A DNA stretch of 64,000 nucleotides from Carposina sasakii (GCA_014607495.2 CP053175.1:7130001-7194000); one strand, 5' to 3'; numbered from the stretch's first letter, positions 11,588 through 24,059 are shown. Notes: generated by a model from the letters alone, not told the origin. Numbers and translations: made by a program.

Positions 11588-11710
11588 TACTTGACTGCGC
11601 CAGAAGAAGGGTTATGTTTTTCGAGTGTATGAATGTATTTTTCTTTGGCACGCTCTGGAGCCTAAACGGCTTGACGCATTTGAGCTTCATTGAGGCATCA
11701 TTAGATTGGT
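11588..11710. repeat. Family D repeat fragment
   Basis: gactgcgccagaagaagg, then gttatgtttttcgagtg, and further on gcctaaacggcttgacgca. Same family as 3393 and 26253. Confidence 0.5.
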
Positions 11711-11714
11711 TTTA

Positions 11715-11993
11715 GTTATACATACATACATAAAAATAATCACGCCTGTATCCCTTACGGGGTAGGCAGAGTACCAAGGGCTGATAGGACCACATGGTGC
11801 CACTTCTGACCAATTTTGAGGGTATAGTTGAGATGTACCTACAAGTTCGGTTAGTAGGGACAGGTGATCAGCCCATCGCCTACAAAACACCAAGACCCTC
11901 TTATCCCTCTACTGACTTATACAGTATGCCCGGGAAGAGAAGCAGCTGTAGTATTATACTTTTTTTTCACTCCCAGAGCAGCATAGAAGAAGT
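11715..11993 (-). mobile_element. SINE-C copy, full length
   Basis: Reverse copy with its (TATG)n tail read as atacatacataca at 11716, then taatcacgcctgtatccctt, ending at the 5' start agagcagcatagaagaag. Confidence 0.75.
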
Positions 11994-11999
11994 TTTAGT

Positions 12000-14255
12000 C
12001 GTGAGAGAAAAGCTATCTATTTTATAACAAAAACCTCTGAACATAATTTGTTTGTACAAATTTTGGTCTAACTTTGACTGTTATTTCATACATTTTGCAT
12101 ATCGTTTAAAAAACCTTAGGGGGAAGTATAAAAAACTTCAAAAACCGCGATATATTTACTAGTTTAAGTTATTATTCCACTTCCCTGACCTCGCATAAAG
12201 TAGGTACAGCTCAAAGATTTTTATATGACTTTAGAACTCGCTAGCTCACGTACGGTTTTTACACTCTATGAATATGTTCAACTAAAGAGTTATAAATTCT
12301 CTATGAATATCGTTTTAAAATATTACGCTTCTGCAGTTTTAGAAGTTACTGTTCGCTTGTTAGATTCTTCGCCGGTTTCTCGAATGGTAACCGTAATAAT
12401 TTAACTTTTGAATTTGACACATTGTTATCTTCTAGATATTGTAAGGAGAATTGTTAATGAGCAGTCAACTGATATTATTTTCTAATTACTCGCACGTGTC
12501 TTAATTATAGCAGCTCCTTGTATTTTACCGAAATATGGATAGTACTTATGTTATTTAAGATGTAAAGACCAACAAATAGTCATTTTAAGTGAACTCAACA
12601 TGAACTACAAAACATGCACATTGAAAATGAAACTTTGAAATGAAAATGACACTAAAAACTTACAAACACTTCGCAAAAGATGAATAAAATTAAAACAATG
12701 TAAACAGAGAAAAAACTAACAAAAGGCAAGCAACATTTGAGCATAAATGTTTTCCCCGGTCGCAAATTCCGAAAAGCGTAACCTGACTCTTTTAACGGGT
12801 TAATTTTAAGAACTCGGCAACAAACTTTTCATGTTACTCCTATTGAGACATAAAACCGTTGCCTTCTTTTAGCGTTGAAACTTCAAGAAAACAACGCTAC
12901 CCCTTCTGTTGTGGAAGTTTAAAAGAACAGTGGGCCCAGCAGCGCTCCTTGCGATACTCCCGTGTTTTTGTTGGTTGCCTTATAAGATAAAAGCTTTTGA
13001 GAGATCAGATTGCGAAGCTCTTTTGTTAGATATTCTAAGGGAATCCTTTAATTAATTCAGCGTTAAAAAATCAATTGATTTTATCGATGTTATTAATTAA
13101 ACGGGTCGGAGTTTTCATGGGTATAAAGAGATTTAGATTATGTTTTCTGTCCATCAGTAGAAAAGATAAATATTTTACACCGACCGATATAATTATTTGA
13201 AATAAACTGAACCCATTTCTTATACATAATTTAAAAGATGTTGCGCTTTGAGACGCTATTATACGATATTATAGTTTTTCTACATTCATATTGAATACAT
13301 ATTTCTAAAATTATCTAATTTGATGTAGTAAAATTAGAATTACCACATTGAACAGTATTTTAATAAACTGCGCTTATAATAATTGCATAACATGTCATAT
13401 TTCCACATTATCATAGAAATTGTTTGAATCCATGTTGCAAAATTTTCACGCGAACCTAATGCAATTGACACCAAATTTTGGTTAGCATATTAGCTATAAT
13501 TTCAAACTATCTCAATTCTAAAATGTTTTGTCATTGGATACAACTAATTGTTCAAACATATATTGGCACACTGCTAATTTCTCCAAACTTTGTTATATCA
13601 TTCGGTAAAGTCACGTCCATGAATTTAATATGAAACTGATAAAGTATTAGTTGTTATGATTAATTTAACTTTCATTGTTTCGGAAAGTTTAATTAAATTT
13701 TGGGTCGTGTTTCCAAAATTATTGAGTATTATAATATTATCATGATTTTCGACAAGTTATCGGGAAGTGGGTTACTTAAATTTTTTACAGGATTAACATC
13801 GACTTAAAAGTATAAAATAATCCGCTTTTGTTAATTTTATATTCTACTGTTCTACCTACTAAAATCTGAAAATTGATAATGGATGTTTATTAATCTTCCA
13901 CGCAATAAATAGCCAACAAATTTAAATTAAACAGCGGACAGTTTATGTAGCTTTAACTAAGACTTAGGCTGTTAATGTGGATAAAGTCGCGATTAGTATA
14001 CCGTTAGCAAGTTGTTTTTTCTGTGGACAATTATCTTTTCAAAGTTACATAAGTATCACAGGCTTGTTCTTTAAGGTATAAAACGTAAACGACGACGCCT
14101 ATGTATTTGATGTCACTGAACATTTATAACATTACAAAATGTTTTTTAATCTAATGTTTAATACTGGTTTAATATATGTAAACCTTGGTAGATTCGAACA
14201 TAATCAATGTTGATAAACGAATCGCATGTAAAAAAGTTTAAGTCGAATACAGCTG
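12000..14255. other. 2.2 kb of AT-rich intron with no recognised feature
   Basis: No repeat family from elsewhere in the window, no splice-framed coding stretch and no RNA gene could be recognised. It is the longest apparently repeat-poor stretch in the first third of the window. Confidence 0.45.
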
Positions 14256-14257
14256 TT

Positions 14258-14395
14258 GTCTCAGAATAGGGTAGCCAGAACTGCAAGATCACGAAGGAGA
14301 GTCTACAGCCACGTTTAGCAAAGCGGGGCTGGATGTAGATCAGTGACAAGTTGCTAACTAATCACCTGAACACACCTGAGTTACTCGGTCTACTC
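14258..14395 (-). repeat. Family A copy, truncated
   Basis: Reverse copy from gaatagggtagccagaactg through atcagtgacaagttgcta. The part with the cagctgatgtattc core is lost. Confidence 0.6.
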
Positions 14396-14802
14396 AATGA
14401 AACTGTATGACTAGGTCATTATTATGTACCGTGATATTCCGTATTATGTGTAAGCCATCATTTCCTTTACAACTAAAAGAGACGACTGCAACATAGTAAA
14501 TGTTTTTGCACAACAAAATGTAGATTTATTTATTCCTTACGACGTGAAGCCACATAAACATATAAAGGCGAGTCATAATGATAACAGTGCACGTAAATTT
14601 CGCCAAATGTGTCGCACAGACGTAAAATGTAGACGAATATGATGTAAGAATAAGCATATATATACCTATATATATATAATACATTAATGTGATATAACTG
14701 TAGAGCGCAACACTAGCTGTGCCTACGTGGCACATCACTGTATAATAAGTCTCAAAATTTTACGCTCAGCAGTAGAACACGGTTTGAAAGTTATTGTCTA
14801 AT

Positions 14803-14965
14803 GCGAGAGTCAACTAAGGTACTCGGGCATTTTCTCAGGTAACTTAGCAACTGATCAATAATCATTTACACCTGTACCCGCTTTGTTAAACGTGGCTGTG
14901 GGATCACCTTTACGATCCTGCAGTTCTGGCTACCCCATTTCGGGAACACAGTCATGTCTATGTCT
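14803..14965 (+). repeat. Family A copy, 5' truncated
   Basis: Runs from gagagtcaactaaggtactc to ctaccccatttcgggaacac. The first third is missing. Confidence 0.65.
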
Positions 14966-15654
14966 ATATCTTTAAAAACTCCTCATATTTTTTTAGCAGC
15001 GTAAAATTTTATGATAACTTGTAATCTAGCAAGATAATAGTTTTAAAGTTTCATACCCAGTCTTCATTAAATACATTACATCAGAATATTCTGCTCAACA
15101 TATCTCATTCGTGTAACAATAGCAGCAGCTGTTTCGTACCACACAAAAGCGTCCTTCAATAGAGCGTGCTATTCACGCATTTTGTATATCTTTTTGTCAT
15201 GCATATGTTTAGGATTCCTCAACATTTCACCCCTTCTTGTGTAATGCCTTTATGGGATAAATGTTGCATGGTATATTACGAGATGTTTAGTAAGAAATGC
15301 CCGTACATTAGTAAATTTACCCCTTTTCTGTTAAACTCAATGTAATTCCGCTTAAGTGTGTACCGTGTTATGGGGTTATTTACAAGTGACTGTTGTGTTT
15401 TGAATATTTACAATTTCTTGTTGCATAGAGGTTTTTGGATTTATGCATTGAAGTGCTGGTTTTTGAGGTCATTTGTCAGCTTCTTTTAGCTTTTTTTACG
15501 TTGTTTTGTGTGAAAAAGAAAAATAGCTGGAAAAAACTCTCAGACAAATATTTTCTGTTTTTAACCGACTTACAAAAAAGAGAGGTTATTAAATTTGTCG
15601 ATTTATTTTTTCTTTTGTATATTCTGATAGTCATAGTGATACTAGAGGATAGCT

Positions 15655-16060
15655 ATACAGGGTGGAACAGGAATATTTTAAGTAAAATAGCCGCGTGGTG
15701 CCGGTAGAGTAGAGTTTGTACCACCTCTGCCTGCCCTTGGGTATCGTACAAGGCGATTAAGGGTTTCCGGGAGGTGGGCAGCAGCGCCTCCCGTACTGAC
15801 AACATAGTCCGAAAATCACACTGCCGTCACCAGCCCGCCTGCCCAGCGTGGTGACTATGGGCAAAACCCCCCTATGTCAGTAGCCTTGTGGCGTGCCCTG
15901 GGGGAGGCCTATATCCAGCAGTGGACTGCAATAGGCTGAAGAAGAAGAAGAAATCCATTATAAGGAACCATCCACAAAATTTAAAACTGAAAGTTCAATG
16001 TTTATTTTCCCAGATAATACGGATAGATTCCTACTACTCGGGAATTCATATACTCTAGAA
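15655..16060. mobile_element. M1 MITE interrupted by SINE-B
   Basis: The left end acagggtggaacaggaatat stops at about 15689. M1 resumes after the SINE with aaccatccacaaaattt and gttcaatgtttattttccc. The second arm is lost. Confidence 0.5.
15690..15951 (+). mobile_element. SINE-B copy, full length
   Basis: From gccgcgtggtgccggtagag to gcaataggctgaagaagaag, about 260 bp with a GAA-rich tail. It is inserted in an M1 remnant. Confidence 0.8.
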
Positions 16061-16084
16061 AAATACATATATAATAATCACGCC

Positions 16085-16888
16085 TCTTTCCCGGAGGGGT
16101 AGGCAGAGCTCACGGATCTTCATTTGCTACGATCCTGACACACCTCTTTCCCTTCATCTACTTTCATGATATTATTCATGCACGCTCGTCGATTTAGGGT
16201 ACTCTTGACCTGCCCTTTCTTTAGAATTTCACCAATTTGATCGGTGAAAGTGCGGCGAGGTCTTCCTCTTCCAACCCTTCCCTCCACTCTTCCGTTGTAC
16301 ACTTTCTTTGTCAGTCTACTCAATCTTCGTCACCACGTCCTCATTTATACCACACTTCTTTCTGATCACCTCATTTCTTATTCTATCTTTCAAAGTGACT
16401 CCACACATACTTCTCAATGCTCTCATTTCCACTGCATTCACTTGACTTTGGTGTTTTGGTTTCTGCCATACCCAACTTTCACTTCCATACATAAGAGTCG
16501 GCACCAAAACACCTCCATGAACAGCCAGACGTGCCGCTTGCGACACTCTCTGGCTACTCATAAAATAATTAAGTGCCCCATTCACCCGATTGCCAGCATT
16601 CACTCTCCTTACAATATCTTTGTCATGCTTACCATCTCTTGTAAACAAAGTCCCCAGATACACGAACTCAGTCACTTGCTCCAATCTTTCTTCGCCAATC
16701 ATTATTTTGCAATTCACTATTACCTCATCCCTTTCAAAAACCATCACTTTCGTCTTACTTACATTCATCTTCATCCCTTTACTTTCAAATGATCCATGCA
16801 TTTTTGTTACCATCTGCAACTCCTCCTCCGAAGACGCAAAGCAAAACCATGTCATCGGCATAGAGAAGACATTTGACAAGTAACTCAT
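16085..16888 (-). pseudogene. 5'-truncated, frameshifted RTE-like reverse transcriptase (LINE)
   Basis: Read on the minus strand. It starts near the RT catalytic motif: bases 16851-16862 encode YADD. That motif is one frame off from the 190-codon run that follows (about 16316-16850), which shows KTKVMVFERDE, YLGTLFTRDGKHDKDIV and LMYGSESWVW, typical of the RT thumb and connection region of RTE-type LINEs. After VVTKIE at about 16320 a stop and a deletion relative to the expected protein remove roughly 15 residues. The frame resumes as [12 protein letters not shown] and continues with [20 protein letters not shown] and YPSGKEA to the stop. Everything upstream (endonuclease, RT palm 1-4) is absent. 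The copy is dead. A 3' fragment of the same LINE lies at 56557-56803, and its tail resembles the SINE-C end. Confidence 0.85.
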
Positions 16889-17514
16889 TCATTCTTAGAA
16901 CTCTAGAAAAATAGACATTCAATGTTAAATCTCAATAGATGTCGGTTATTTTCATAGTATTTCACTTAACATATTTCTGTTAGTATATATTTTATTTCCC
17001 TAAGACCTAATACAATCTTAACTTTACACTATCAATATAAAAGAAATCAAAGAAAACCTTTTATCTAGCAAAACCGATGGGATGATGTTATTCAAAAAGA
17101 GTCCTTTTTAAAATTTACATTTCAAGACAGCGGAGTACTGTCCCGGCTTTTAGACTATAAAAACAGTAGCTTGCACTTCAAGAACTAGTTTTATGTATTT
17201 CATAGTAGATTATACAGCTTTTATAGAATTTTTGTAGTGCATCTAAAGTAGATTGTGACACGCGTGTAGCTTCCACTGGAGATTTGGATGAAGGAAGTTC
17301 TAGTTTTTTTTCAAACATCAAGGTTTACAATATTTTTGAATGTTCTAACAAAAAAGATATGAATTTCTTAAAATTGAATATATTTCAGAGGTGAATCTTG
17401 AAATCAATCAACTGCGATTAATATTCTAGAGACCGTTTATTAAAAAATGAAAGGATGATGATTTTTTTTTTATGTATGTTCACCGATATTTCCGTCAATT
17501 ATAGACGGATTTCA

Positions 17515-17566
17515 AAAATACAGACGAATTGAGAACCTCCTCCTTTTTTTGAAGTCGGTTAAAAAG
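17515..17566 (+). repeat. LINE 3'-end-like motif
   Basis: gaattgagaacctcctcctt...gaagtcggttaaaaag resembles 3' ends common in moth genomes. A split version is at 18091-18160. Assignment to a clade is from memory only. Confidence 0.35.
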
Positions 17567-18756
17567 TTCTTATTTTTGTAATTGGGACTAAAACCGTATG
17601 TAACTGAGTATTAAGAAGATATTTTCTTTTAACAAGTTTGCTTCTACAAGTTGCGCCCCAGGACTTCCTTCCGAAAACGACTAATTTCCACTTCAGTTTT
17701 AGCAGATTAAAATTTGACCTTGCAATTCCAATTTGTCTAATATATTGTCAGAGGTGAACATGTACTTAGAATCGAATCATTTGTGGCTAAACTGCGATTA
17801 ATACTAGAGACCCGTTATAGTTTACTTATAATAAATGAAACCTGCTTTATGTATGTTCGTGATTGTATGTATGTATGTATTTTAAGAAAATTATTTGTAC
17901 CGATTCATGTTTAAGATGCGCGTTCTTATACATACTAATGCTTTTAGTAATTTAAACTTCTGTGAAAGAATTTCCTTAAAATGAATTTTATATAAACAGT
18001 TAATAATGTACCTTAAAATCCGTAAGTTCATCTCTACACCAAAAGAGTTACACGAGTTGTCGATTTCATAAACAATAAAATACAGACAGGGGAATTGAGA
18101 ACCTATTCGTCTTACCTCCTTCTGAAATAACCTTTGATAGTAAAGTCGGTTAAAAAGATATTTTGCTTTGTTATTTATTGTAATTGGGATACATACTTAT
18201 GTATTGATAAATCCTGCACCGTATGTAACTGAGTATTAAGAAGATATTTTCTTTTAACAAGTTTGCTTCTACAAGTTGCGCCCCAGGACTTCCTTCCGAA
18301 AACGACTACGCATTTCCACTTCAGTTTTAGCAGATTAGAAAATTCTAGAACCTTGCAATTCCAATTTGTACAAAACCTAGTGTTGCCTGTGTTTTAGTTC
18401 CTCGTATGCAGAATGGCAGTGTCAGCTACGGTCTGCTGGGAAATCTTTTTAAACACATTAATGCGAATGTATATTCTGGAGTCCAGAATGTAGGACTTAG
18501 AATTCTAGACCGAGTGGCAGTTCTTGTATGAAAGGGAGGATTTGTGGCTAAACTTTAATGTTTATTTATATCTTTCTCTATTGTTGGGAAAGGAAAGTTC
18601 TTTATGGATCAAACGGTTTGTGTTCTATTGTGCTGGTGAGATTTTAATATGCTTGTAGTATATTACCCGTGCTATAGTATATTTTAAAGACTCGGATATA
18701 ATAATGGTACCTGCCATAAAATTTAATGCAATGTTTTATTTTGAACTAGTACATCC

Positions 18757-18872
18757 TCAACTATACCCTCAAAATTGGTCAGAAGTGGCACCATATGGTT
18801 CTATAGGCCCTTGGTGCTCTGCCTACCCCGTAAGGGATAAAGGCGTGATTGTATGTATGTATGTATTTTAAG
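18757..18872 (+). mobile_element. SINE-C copy, 5' truncated
   Basis: Starts at ctcaactataccctcaaaat and ends with gattgtatgtatgtatgta. Only the 3' 115 bp is present. Confidence 0.75.
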
Positions 18873-19324
18873 AAAAGTATTTGTATGGCCATTTTAGTAT
18901 TCTATTAATAATATTAGCATGTTTAAGATGCGCGTTCTTATACATACTAATGCTTTTAGATAGTTTTTAATTTAAACTTCTGTGAAAGAATTTCCTTAAA
19001 ATGAATTTTATATAAACAGTTAATAATGTACCTTAAAATCCGTAAGTTCATCTCTACACCAAAAGAGTTACACGAGTTGTCTTGAAATTAAAAATAGTGT
19101 AAAAGCTATTAATAACAAAAATATAACATAAACAATAAACATCTATATCCAAAGCTTTGTATAAATCTAGAAGGGTGTGCCCCAGGGGACTACACTATGC
19201 TGTATGCCGCTCGTATCGCCCTGTACATTTATCTTATTCGTCTTACGAAAGACGTCCTTTGGGAGAAAATGTATTGTTATTTAAGCTGAAATAACCTTTG
19301 ATAGTAAAATGTTTTCGGCCAAGA

Positions 19325-20625
19325 GTACTGTCCACTTTTACTTGAGTATACTTGTCTTTCTATTGAGGAAAGGTTTTAGCTAGTTTCTGGTTATATTGGT
19401 TTTTATTTTGTATTCAATATAAGTAATGGCTGTGTGCCAAAGTAAAATAACAGTTAAAAAGACACCTTGTTTTTTTCTAAAGAATTTAAACATTGTCGTA
19501 GTCAAATATTACCTTAATTAGACAGAAATTCTATATGTACCTACATTTTGCCTTCAAATTTTATTTTTGAACAATGCATAATAAAAGTTCAGGCACGGTT
19601 TTGTAATCACACCATCAGTGTTTAATTTTCTCCTTAAATCACTTTCCTAAAGATGAGCAGAAGTGTGTAAAATTACACACCCACTTTTCATTTTGTTATT
19701 TACACTCACTTTAAGATACCGTTTCTGTTTTATCCTGTTTATCTTGAAAGATAATCTATGTTTTACAAATTAGAGTCAACATGATATGGAGGGTTTTTGA
19801 TGCCCAAAGGAAAAATAAAGCATACGGATTATCTTTTATCCCATTCATCTTGCTCACTTTACACGTCCCTAAGGGAGATAGATATATTGTTGGCGCAACC
19901 TTAAATAATTTAGATAGTGTAACGGCCTACCGTAAATCAAATTTTGAAATCTAAATGGTTATTTACGATGTTTTAGAATTAATGGAAAATAAAGGTTTTT
20001 TTTAAATCCTTGGAGATTATTTTTTCAGTTAAAAACTTCGTTAGAAGTGTGAAAATGATGGCTGTACATTTTTATTTATTACAGTTTTGCTAGTAGTACG
20101 TAAATTTACAGGGTTGTAATGTAATTGCCATATTGCCAAAAAAATTATATTTCTTCTTATCGTTCAATAAACGTTGTTAATACACGTTTGATAACACTCG
20201 TCAGCTCATCGCCAGAGTTCTTAAATCATTGCCTGAGTTTCTCTTAAGACATTTACTTTTAAGACATCCATTCGATGAAATGATTCACTTTACTCCAAAC
20301 ACTTTACCACCATAGCATTAGAAACCCATGGTGTTCCCACACTGGTTGAATGAACCCCATTGTCTCAACATTCCCATACGACCGTTACTGTGTCGCTGGT
20401 AACTGTTTTATACCAGTTCCTCTCATTAGACGATGTCTGAAATGATTTCGAACATATTTTTATGGATGTTTTATAGTCGGCGCCTAAGTCAATTAGTCAT
20501 TTTCTTTGATAATCATGTGAATTTCCGTACAATAAAATGGCTTTTAGTCATTGGAGTAATGCTGATGATGATTTAATTATGTTGTTCGTGTACTTCCGAG
20601 TTTTTAGCTCACATTTTTTGGGATC
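19325..20625. other. Intronic sequence with no supported feature
   Basis: AT-rich. Nothing recognised beyond chance open frames. Confidence 0.4.
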
Positions 20626-20630
20626 CACTA

Positions 20631-20785
20631 CTGTGCTGATGCGGGCATTTACTAGAATACATCAGCTGCATCTCTTTCCGTGCATGTCTTAAGAATCGAC
20701 TAATGGATTTAGGAGCATTCTCTTAGGTGACGAGATAGCAACTTTACTTTTGACCTGCTATTCTAAATGTTTCTGCAGTTCTGGG
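20631..20785 (+). repeat. Family A copy
   Basis: From gtgctgatgcgggcatttac through acatcagctgcatctctttc to ctgcagttctgggt. It has internal losses. Confidence 0.65.
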
Positions 20786-20942
20786 TAGGTGTATGTGTAT
20801 TTATTTTTGGGATGTTTGCTTATAGGCAAACATTACCCCAATGGATTTAATATTGTAGGCATATTCAAAAAGACTTTAAAAATGTATGTGACGTCCAACC
20901 CCTCATTAATATTGATATCCAAGATCCTTATATTTTATAGCT

Positions 20943-21045
20943 ATGCAGTGGTCGTGGATTCGATTCCCACTCGGGTGAAGAATTTTTTCCATTTCTTTAT
21001 TAATAATTTTAAAATATAAATTTGCAATTTGAAAAGCCAAGACAT
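20943..21045 (+). mobile_element. SINE-T fragment (tRNA-like 3' half)
   Basis: Begins in the anticodon arm (tgcagtggtcgtgg), keeps the B-box-like gattcgattcccac and continues tcgggtgaagaatttttt, as in the minus-strand copies at 56402 and 63003. Confidence 0.6.
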
Positions 21046-21119
21046 CAATGTCAAAAGTAGATTCATTATTAAAATGTATTTACAACTTTTTAACATTCTG
21101 TGTAAGCTTAATTTATTCA

Positions 21120-21610
21120 CTATTGAGGGATCGCCCGCCACCGGGCCCTATACCCTCCGCTGACCCTTGGATCTGCCTACTCATGATCACGAACACAAGA
21201 CACTACAGTCGCAACGAGAAGCCAGATCCAAGCACCTAGCATGCAACCATAAATACATAGCTGCTAATCCGAAAACCAATAAAAATTTTAATCGACATAT
21301 GTTTCGCCAACACCCGTGGCATCATCAGGATTAGTTTTCCATGTTACCGAACCAACTAACTTAACTTAACTTAAGTTAACTTAACTTAAATTCGATTAAA
21401 ATTTTTATTGGTTTTCGGATTAGCAGCTATGTATTTACGGTTGCATGCTAGGTGCTTGGATCTGGCTTCTCGTTGCGACTGTAGTGTCTTGTGTTCGTGA
21501 TCATGAGTAGGCAGATCCGAGGGTCAGCGGAGGGTGTAGGGCCCGGTGGCGGGCGATCCCTCAATAGAGATTTGAACTTCCGAATAGTGACGCCTGATAC
21601 AATTCAATAT
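21120..21610. mobile_element. FB2: 491-bp snap-back element with 176-bp arms and long TSD
   Basis: Left arm 21120-21295 and right arm 21392-21567 pair with only three mismatches. The 96-nt loop holds repeated taactt words, and a 43-bp unpaired tail is shared with FB1. The element lies between exact copies of ttaatttattca at 21108-21119 and 21611-21622, a 12-bp duplication (11 bp if the shared T is discounted) that suggests insertion by target-primed reverse transcription rather than a DNA transposase. No coding capacity is seen. Confidence 0.85.
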
Positions 21611-21649
21611 TTAATTTATTCAAGTTAAAAGATGTAAAAATCTTGGCTT

Positions 21650-21785
21650 CACACGATACATCAGCTGCATCTCCTTTCGTACATGTCATAAGAGTAGACA
21701 CTAACAGGAGCTAGCAACTTGTCACAGATCATACATCTGACTCCGCTAGCTACGTTTACGACTGTAGTAATCTCCTACATGAACT
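21650..21785 (+). repeat. Family A copy, degraded
   Basis: acatcagctgcatctccttt, then gtacatgtcataagag and gctagcaacttgtcac are recognisable. Confidence 0.55.
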
Positions 21786-21837
21786 ACACTTCTATCTACC
21801 TTATTTTGCGAAAAGAGCCGTATTTATAGATAGGTAT

Positions 21838-22214
21838 ACAGAGTGTTTTTTTGTTGACACCATTAACGAAGTACGTACTCTATACATGAAATAAAGTAGG
21901 TTTATGCAAAAAAAAAGGCTGGGATTTTTTTATTTTTTTTTAAATTTTAATTACTTGATCTCGCAAAATTTATAGTGTCCAGTGTATATGCTAGTTTTTT
22001 CATAGGCAGATATTAATTATTTCTCGTGAAAAAATCTTGTTACACGCGTCAATGTGCATTTATGCCGAAAAACGCGGTCTATTTACTCAACTTTGGACCC
22101 TAATATTTTGGAAATCAGACACTTCCCAAGTATGCTTCCATGGAGAAAAATGATCGTGATGATGAGGAGATTCTGTAGTTTTCGGGAACGTTGATGACAA
22201 AAAATCATCCTGTA
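21838..22214. mobile_element. M2 MITE, both ends present
   Basis: Termini acagagtgttttttt and aaaatcatcctgta are inverted versions of each other and abut TA. Internal blocks aacgaagtacgtac and tccatggagaaaaatgatcg match other M2 copies. The TA target fits a Tc1/mariner-like MITE. Confidence 0.7.
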
Positions 22215-22797
22215 TAAAATGTATACGGTTAGAGATTGTCGCTCTGTTGGCACATTTAGGAAAAAGCTGAAGATTATTGAAAGAATGTCCATTATTTGAA
22301 TATGCTGTCATTTTAATTTGTTCCTCTCCTTTTTTTTTCATTGTATTTATCTAGTTTCTTAGAATTATTTTAATTGCACATGTTACTCGTACCTCGTACT
22401 CTTCTTTTATGTTGTATGCCATATTTATTTTGTGTATGTGCAATAAAGAATAAGAATATATATTTTCTGAATATTGGTAAATTAGTGATTTGAAGTTACC
22501 TAATTGTGTTGGTCCAATTAAAAACGCTTTAATATTTTTTTCATTATTGTTTTTTGTTTTGACGCATCAGCATTTAAGATAAATACCAAAAATACAAAAT
22601 TTCCGTAATAGCACTCTACTATTATAAATTTCGGGCCATAAAGATAAAAATATGGCACCAAAGTAGACTTTAAAATGGCTCTTACGTCTGGTATTAGAAA
22701 TTTAAAACAGAAATTCTGTCGTGATAAGACTGAAGAATATGGGATGTTACATGAAACAGCTTTGACGGGAACATTTTCTTAGAACCCCTAATAGTGT

Positions 22798-23165
22798 ATG
22801 TATATACGGCGGTGCTGCCAAAATGGGGTTGCCGAAAATGCAGGATCATAAAGGTGATTCAACAGCCACGTTTGGCATCATCATCATCATCATCATCAGC
22901 TTATTGCAGTCCACTGATGGACGTAGGCCTCCCCCAGGGCACGCCACAAGACTGCCATGGGGGGGTATTTGCCCATAGTCACCACGCAGGGCAGGCGGGT
23001 TGGTGACCGCAGTTTGTATTTTGGACTATTTTGTCAACACGGGAGGCGCTGCTGCCCACCTCCCGGAAACCCTGTATAGTCTCGTACGATACCCACGGAC
23101 AGAGATTATGGTACGAATTCTATTCTGCCGGCACCACGCGGCACGTTTGGTATAGCAATTCAAAA
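22798..23165 (-). repeat. Family A copy split by SINE-B
   Basis: The reverse family A sequence (tggggttgccgaaaatgcag, ttcaacagccacgtttgg) is broken at 22875 and resumes after the SINE at 23142. Confidence 0.7.
22876..23141 (-). mobile_element. SINE-B copy, full length with 9-bp TSD
   Basis: Tail (ATC)n at 22877-22899, constant 5' end ...ggcaccacgcgg at 23140. It is flanked by cacgtttgg at 22867-22875 and 23142-23150, which fixes both ends of the element. Confidence 0.85.
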
Positions 23166-23789
23166 TTGAATATTTGCTACAAAAGGATTACCGGCGGCAA
23201 CCTTTGCACATTGACTTCTGAAAAGAAACTAAAAAATGCCGTCCAATTATTTTGCGTGAACTGTATACTATATAATGATAAGCTATATAAGTTCCGAATT
23301 TAACCGAAATCTGTTCGCTTGTTTTGGCGTGAAAGAGTAACAAATATTTATTCTTATAACTTCTGCGTTTATTAGATCTGTGAGATACAAGCTAGGCAAA
23401 AAAATACGGGCACATTTTAGCTATTCGAAACTTAGTCAAAGTTTGAATTAAAATGTTTTAAATGCAAAAGCACTACAGCTCATTCTTTCTTTGCTCATAA
23501 AAAGTCCTGAAAAGCAAGAATAAAAAAAAACTGACAACAATACACATTCCTTTGTCACATTTAATCACACTCCTTGCTGAAGGATGACATTAACATCTCT
23601 TTAGTTCGCTTGGAATAAAACAAGGATAAAGTGCGAATTACATTTATTATAAGGTGGTTCCGTACAAAAAAGAAACACGTCATAGTACAAGTTGAACTGC
23701 TAATTGATAGAAAGCGGTGATAGACTAATTGACATGAGGTACAAAAATATGAACATAGGTAAAATTTTGGAGTTCTAAAACTCGAGGAC

Positions 23790-23875
23790 ATCAGAGAGTT
23801 TCTTTAGTCGACTCTTGCGACATGCACGGAAGGAAATCCAAATGAATTAATCTAGTGAATCCCCGCTTCAGCACA
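23790..23875 (-). repeat. Family A fragment
   Basis: tagtcgactcttgcgacatg...ctagtgaatccccgcttcag, the first third of the family in reverse. Confidence 0.6.
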
Positions 23876-23884
23876 TGAAATTTA

Positions 23885-24056
23885 TCTAGACATATAGACA
23901 CGGCGATGGAAAGGGGGTGACCAAAACTGCAGGATCATGAAGGAGATCTCATACCTACGTTTAGGGTAGCGGAGACAGATGTTACTGATCAGTGACAAGT
24001 TGCCAGTTGCGTCTTACAGCGTACACGGAAGGAGATGCAGCTGATGTATTCTAGTA
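23885..24056 (-). repeat. Family A copy
   Basis: Second reverse copy directly next to the previous one, from aggatcatgaaggagatctc to gcagctgatgtattctagta. Confidence 0.65.
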
Positions 24057-24059
24057 ATA

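Larger units (their letters stand above)
17395..19320 (+). repeat. Mosaic direct duplication
   Basis: Segment X at about 17585-17745 recurs at about 18215-18370 (shared: tgtaactgagtattaagaag, ttgcgccccaggacttcctt). Segment Y at 17866-18062 recurs at about 18870-19080 (shared: aagatgcgcgttcttataca, aaaagagttacacgagttgt). Each copy has blocks that the other lacks, and a third partial match (ctgaaataacctttgatag) appears at 18123 and 19287. Copy 2 holds a SINE-C while copy 1 keeps only a gattgtatgtatgtatgta tail. This is either an old tandem duplication or two unmerged haplotypes. Confidence 0.7.

Noticed and set aside
16244..16883. Plus-strand open frames of 182 and 97 codons
   Set aside because: They are antisense shadows of the RTE reverse-transcriptase remnant, which is coding on the minus strand.
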